From positions 1 to 7,392 of the forward strand of contig CAJXHQ010000151.1 of NCBI GenBank assembly GCA_913054485.1: a stretch of 7,392 bases of DNA. The letters are read 5' to 3'. Within the stretch, counting starts at the first letter, position 1, and each line of letters starts with the position of its first letter. This document shows, piece by piece, positions 5,650 to 7,392 of this stretch. This DNA comes from an uncultured Paracoccaceae bacterium (lineage in GTDB: Bacteria > Pseudomonadota > Alphaproteobacteria > Rhodobacterales > Rhodobacteraceae). Under the pieces are notes generated by a model, which was given only the letters and a program-made list of their open reading frames with translations, was not told where the DNA came from and made no database searches. The position numbers and the translations under genes were made by a program.

Positions 5650-6448
5650 TTTCCTGTCCGGGAAAGGACTGGCGGATCCAGCCGGCCGCGATGCGGTGCT
5701 TGGCCGGATCAGTACCAGCGCCAGCATTGCAGAGGCCGTGGCAGGCAAGGGCTTCGTGATCGAGGCGATCGCCGAAGACATGGCGCTGAAACAGCAGCTT
5801 CTGGCACAGGCCGAGGCTTCGGCGGATGCGGATGCGATCCTGTCATCCACCACCTCCGCGCTGAGCGCTTCCGAGCTTCAGTCGGCCCTGACGCGGCCTG
5901 AAAACTTCTGCATCGCGCATTATGCCCAGCCCGCCCACCTGGTCGAACTGGTTGAAGTGGTGCCCGGCAAAATGAGCTCGGATCATGCGTCGGCCGAAAC
6001 CACCCGCATCCTTTCCAGGACCGGCAAGACGCCGGTGCTCTGCCCCGACATTCCCGGTTTTCTCTGGGCACGGATCCAACATGCGGTCCTGCGCGAGTTT
6101 GCATCGCTGGTGGGGCAGGGGCTGGTCACCGCAGAAGCCTGCGACACGATCCTGAAGACCGGCTACGCCTCGCGGCTGCCGGCGATGGGGGCGTTTGAAC
6201 ATGCCGATCTGGCGGGTCTGGACCTGATCAACTCGCCGGCCGCCAAGGCGGTCTGGGCGGATCTGTCCAATGTGGCGGATCCGGAAGAGACGCCCGTCGG
6301 CGCGCTGTTTTCCAGGGGTGATTTGGGGATGAAATCGGGCCGCGGGTTCTACGACTGGACCCAGCGCGACGCTGAGGCATTCAAGCGGCAGCGCGATGAG
6401 GAGATCATCCGCCGCGTTAAAATCAATCGGGGTGCGGATGTCGGCTAA
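5492..6448 (+). CDS. 3-hydroxyacyl-CoA dehydrogenase-like oxidoreductase
   Basis: This 318-aa protein has an N-terminal Rossmann domain with the GSGTMGG dinucleotide loop (residues 12-18) and a C-terminal helical domain, the layout of HAD and lambda-crystallin-type enzymes. S122 in STTSALS, H143 in AHYAQPAHLVELVEVV and E155 (12 residues later) match the Ser, His and Glu of the active site. PGFLWARIQHAVLRE (188-202) corresponds to the PGF-x2-NR motif, but the substrate-contacting Asn is Ala193. The turn after the second strand reads LWGRRE (33-38), without the usual acidic residue and with two arginines, which may favour NADP. The C-terminus keeps GRGFYDW. The start overlaps the upstream hydrolase frame by 158 bases; the ATG at 5492 is just before the first strand and has only a G-rich, non-canonical leader, so translational coupling is likely. 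It probably oxidises the 3-hydroxyacyl-CoA made by the hydratase. Confidence 0.9.
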   Translation: MSAVLPHRAVLGSGTMGGQIALSLALGGADVTLWGRREETLVPALERCAAGFDFLSGKGLADPAGRDAVLGRISTSASIAEAVAGKGFVIEAIAEDMALKQQLLAQAEASADADAILSSTTSALSASELQSALTRPENFCIAHYAQPAHLVELVEVVPGKMSSDHASAETTRILSRTGKTPVLCPDIPGFLWARIQHAVLREFASLVGQGLVTAEACDTILKTGYASRLPAMGAFEHADLAGLDLINSPAAKAVWADLSNVADPEETPVGALFSRGDLGMKSGRGFYDWTQRDAEAFKRQRDEEIIRRVKINRGADVG

Positions 6449-6481
6449 GGCCCGGCAGGCACCCTCGCGGAACGTGAATTT

Positions 6482-6489
6482 GGGAGGAG
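6482..6489 (+). promoter_or_regulatory. Strong ribosome binding site of the ABC ATPase gene
   Basis: GGGAGGAG lies four bases before the ATG at 6494. It is the purest Shine-Dalgarno in the cluster and fixes this start. The 45-base gap after the dehydrogenase stop shows no terminator, so co-transcription with the upstream genes is likely. Confidence 0.7.
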
Positions 6490-6493
6490 CCAA

Positions 6494-7216
6494 ATGAGTG
6501 GAGTCCAATTGAATGATGTCACCAAATCCTACGGGCAGGTGAACGTCATCCCTCCATTGAACCTGTCCTTCAGGGAAGGGGAGTTCGTCGTGATCGTTGG
6601 CCCGTCGGGATGCGGCAAGTCGACAACCCTGCGGATGATTGCCGGGCTGGAACCGGTGACCAGCGGATCGATTCATATCGGCGGTCAGGACGTGACCTGG
6701 TCGCGCCCGAAGGAACGCGACATCGCCATGGTTTTCCAATCCTATGCGCTCTACCCGCATATGGATGTGGCGGGGAACATGTCCTTCGCGCTGCGCCTGG
6801 CGGGCCGGCCGAAGCACGAGATCGAAGAGCGGGTCAGGGTTGCGGCGGATATGCTGGAGCTGACCGAGTATCTGCACCGCAAGCCCAAGGACCTGTCCGG
6901 CGGCCAGCGTCAGAGCCTCGGCCTTGTCCGCCTGGTCCTGCAGGACCCGGCCGTGGTGCTGCTGGATGAGCCCACCGCCTCGCTGGATCAGGCCACCGAG
7001 CAACACGTCATCAAGACCCTCGGCCCCTGGCTTGCCGGCCGCACTCTGGTGCTGGCCACACACCGCAAGTCACTGCTCGGCTGGGTCGAACGTGCCCTGG
7101 TGCTGCGCCACGGCAAGCGCGTCATGGACGGCCCGCTGGATCAGATCATGGCCAGACAATCGGCCGGCAAGACACCGGCCACCTCCGCATCCCGTCAGCG
7201 CCAGGAGGCCTCATGA
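6494..7216 (+). CDS. Chimeric ABC transporter ATPase: MalK/UgpC-like front, type I secretion-like back
   Basis: This 240-aa protein is a single nucleotide-binding domain with all motifs: Walker A GPSGCGKST (36-44), Q-loop VFQSYALYPHM (80-90), signature LSGGQRQ (134-140), Walker B VVLLDEP (154-160), D-loop SLD (163-165) and H-loop H190 in ATHRKS. Residues 1-140 read as a MalK/UgpC-type carbohydrate importer ATPase (VTKSYG, MIAGLEPVTSGSIHIGG, KERDIAMVFQSYALYPHM, LHRKPKDLSGGQRQ). After the signature the sequence changes character: QDPAVVLLDEPTASLDQATEQHVIKTLGPWLAGRTLVLATHRKSLL and VLRHGKRVMDGP are typical of the LapB/HlyB type I secretion ATPase C-terminus, where MalK would have the SNLDAKLR type and then a regulatory domain. 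At 240 aa it lacks both the MalK regulatory domain (family about 360 aa) and the secretion transporter's membrane domain (about 700 aa). It overlaps the HlyD gene by 4 bases. Deletion joining two genes is the best explanation; whether the product works is unknown. Confidence 0.88.
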   Translation: MSGVQLNDVTKSYGQVNVIPPLNLSFREGEFVVIVGPSGCGKSTTLRMIAGLEPVTSGSIHIGGQDVTWSRPKERDIAMVFQSYALYPHMDVAGNMSFALRLAGRPKHEIEERVRVAADMLELTEYLHRKPKDLSGGQRQSLGLVRLVLQDPAVVLLDEPTASLDQATEQHVIKTLGPWLAGRTLVLATHRKSLLGWVERALVLRHGKRVMDGPLDQIMARQSAGKTPATSASRQRQEAS

Positions 7217-7392
7217 GCCAGCGTTTCGATCCCGAACTCATCAAAAGCGAGCTGGGCGCGCCGGACCAGAAGCTGGAAAGCCACTGGTCGCGTCCGCTGC
7301 TGTGGGCCAGCTTCCTGGTCATCGCGCTGTTCATCGCCTGGGCCAGCTGGGCCGAGGTCAATGAGGTGGCGCGTGGCGAAGCCAAGGTCATC
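7213..7392 (+). CDS. HlyD-family type I secretion membrane fusion protein (N-terminal part only)
   Basis: The first 60 codons are visible before the window ends. A short charged cytoplasmic N-terminus (about residues 1-28) is followed by one membrane helix (LLWASFLVIALFIAWASWA, about 29-47) and then the juxtamembrane motif AEVNEVARGEAKVI, which matches the W-A-E-x-D-E-V-x-R-G-x-G-x-V-I start of HlyD/LapC-type adaptors. Such proteins bridge the inner-membrane ABC transporter and outer-membrane TolC in type I secretion. AGGAGG four bases before the ATG, and an ATGA overlap with the ATPase gene, are the normal coupling in type I secretion operons. Its natural partner ABC transporter appears truncated here, so its function may depend on another copy elsewhere. 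Confidence 0.88.
   Translation, partial: MSQRFDPELIKSELGAPDQKLESHWSRPLLWASFLVIALFIAWASWAEVNEVARGEAKVI

Noticed and set aside
5843..7063. Long minus-strand open frame (406 codons) across the dehydrogenase and ABC genes
   Set aside because: Antisense shadow of GC-rich coding sequence; the plus strand carries clear Rossmann and ABC motifs throughout, and the minus translation shows no recognisable domain.

Overview
The window looks like an accessory region of a Rhodobacterales (Roseobacter-group) alphaproteobacterium. This is inferred from the GC-rich coding sequence, the gene families present, and the IS5-type transposase tail, which resembles copies I know from that group. No 16S or other marker is present, so genus is not assignable.

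Left part (1-1421). The last 77 residues of a TctA-type tripartite tricarboxylate transporter permease run to a stop at 236. A complete-looking IS6-family element follows (about 294-1111) with imperfect 17-bp terminal inverted repeats and a 233-aa DDE transposase. It abuts a 5'-truncated remnant of an IS5-family transposase that keeps the Y-R-E-K signature and ends in an IS-end-like sequence near 1385. No target-site duplication flanks the IS6 element, so this junction probably arose by deletion or recombination rather than by a simple insertion.

Middle part (1422-6448). A LacI-family regulator on the minus strand is divergent from a tight plus-strand cluster: family III (CaiB/BaiF) CoA-transferase, crotonase-fold enoyl-CoA hydratase, metallo-beta-lactamase-fold hydrolase, and 3-hydroxyacyl-CoA dehydrogenase-like oxidoreductase. 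The divergent intergenic region carries a TTGACA promoter element and two tandem CG-centred operator-like palindromes exactly 21 bp apart, so the LacI protein probably represses this cluster. The enzymes suggest that a carboxylic acid is activated to a CoA ester, hydrated, oxidised and released by hydrolysis. The substrate cannot be read from the sequence. The hydrolase frame runs 158 bases into the dehydrogenase gene in another frame, which is unusual.

Right part (6449-7392). The next gene encodes a stand-alone ABC ATPase that appears to be a chimera. Its first part is MalK/UgpC-like (importer ATPase). From the ABC signature onward it is like the C-terminus of a type I secretion ABC transporter. 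It overlaps by 4 bases the start of a HlyD-type type I secretion adaptor that runs off the window. The simplest reading is a deletion joining an importer ATPase gene to a type I secretion operon at the conserved LSGGQRQ codons, which puts the adaptor downstream of the CoA-ester operon. This is the most striking feature of the window.
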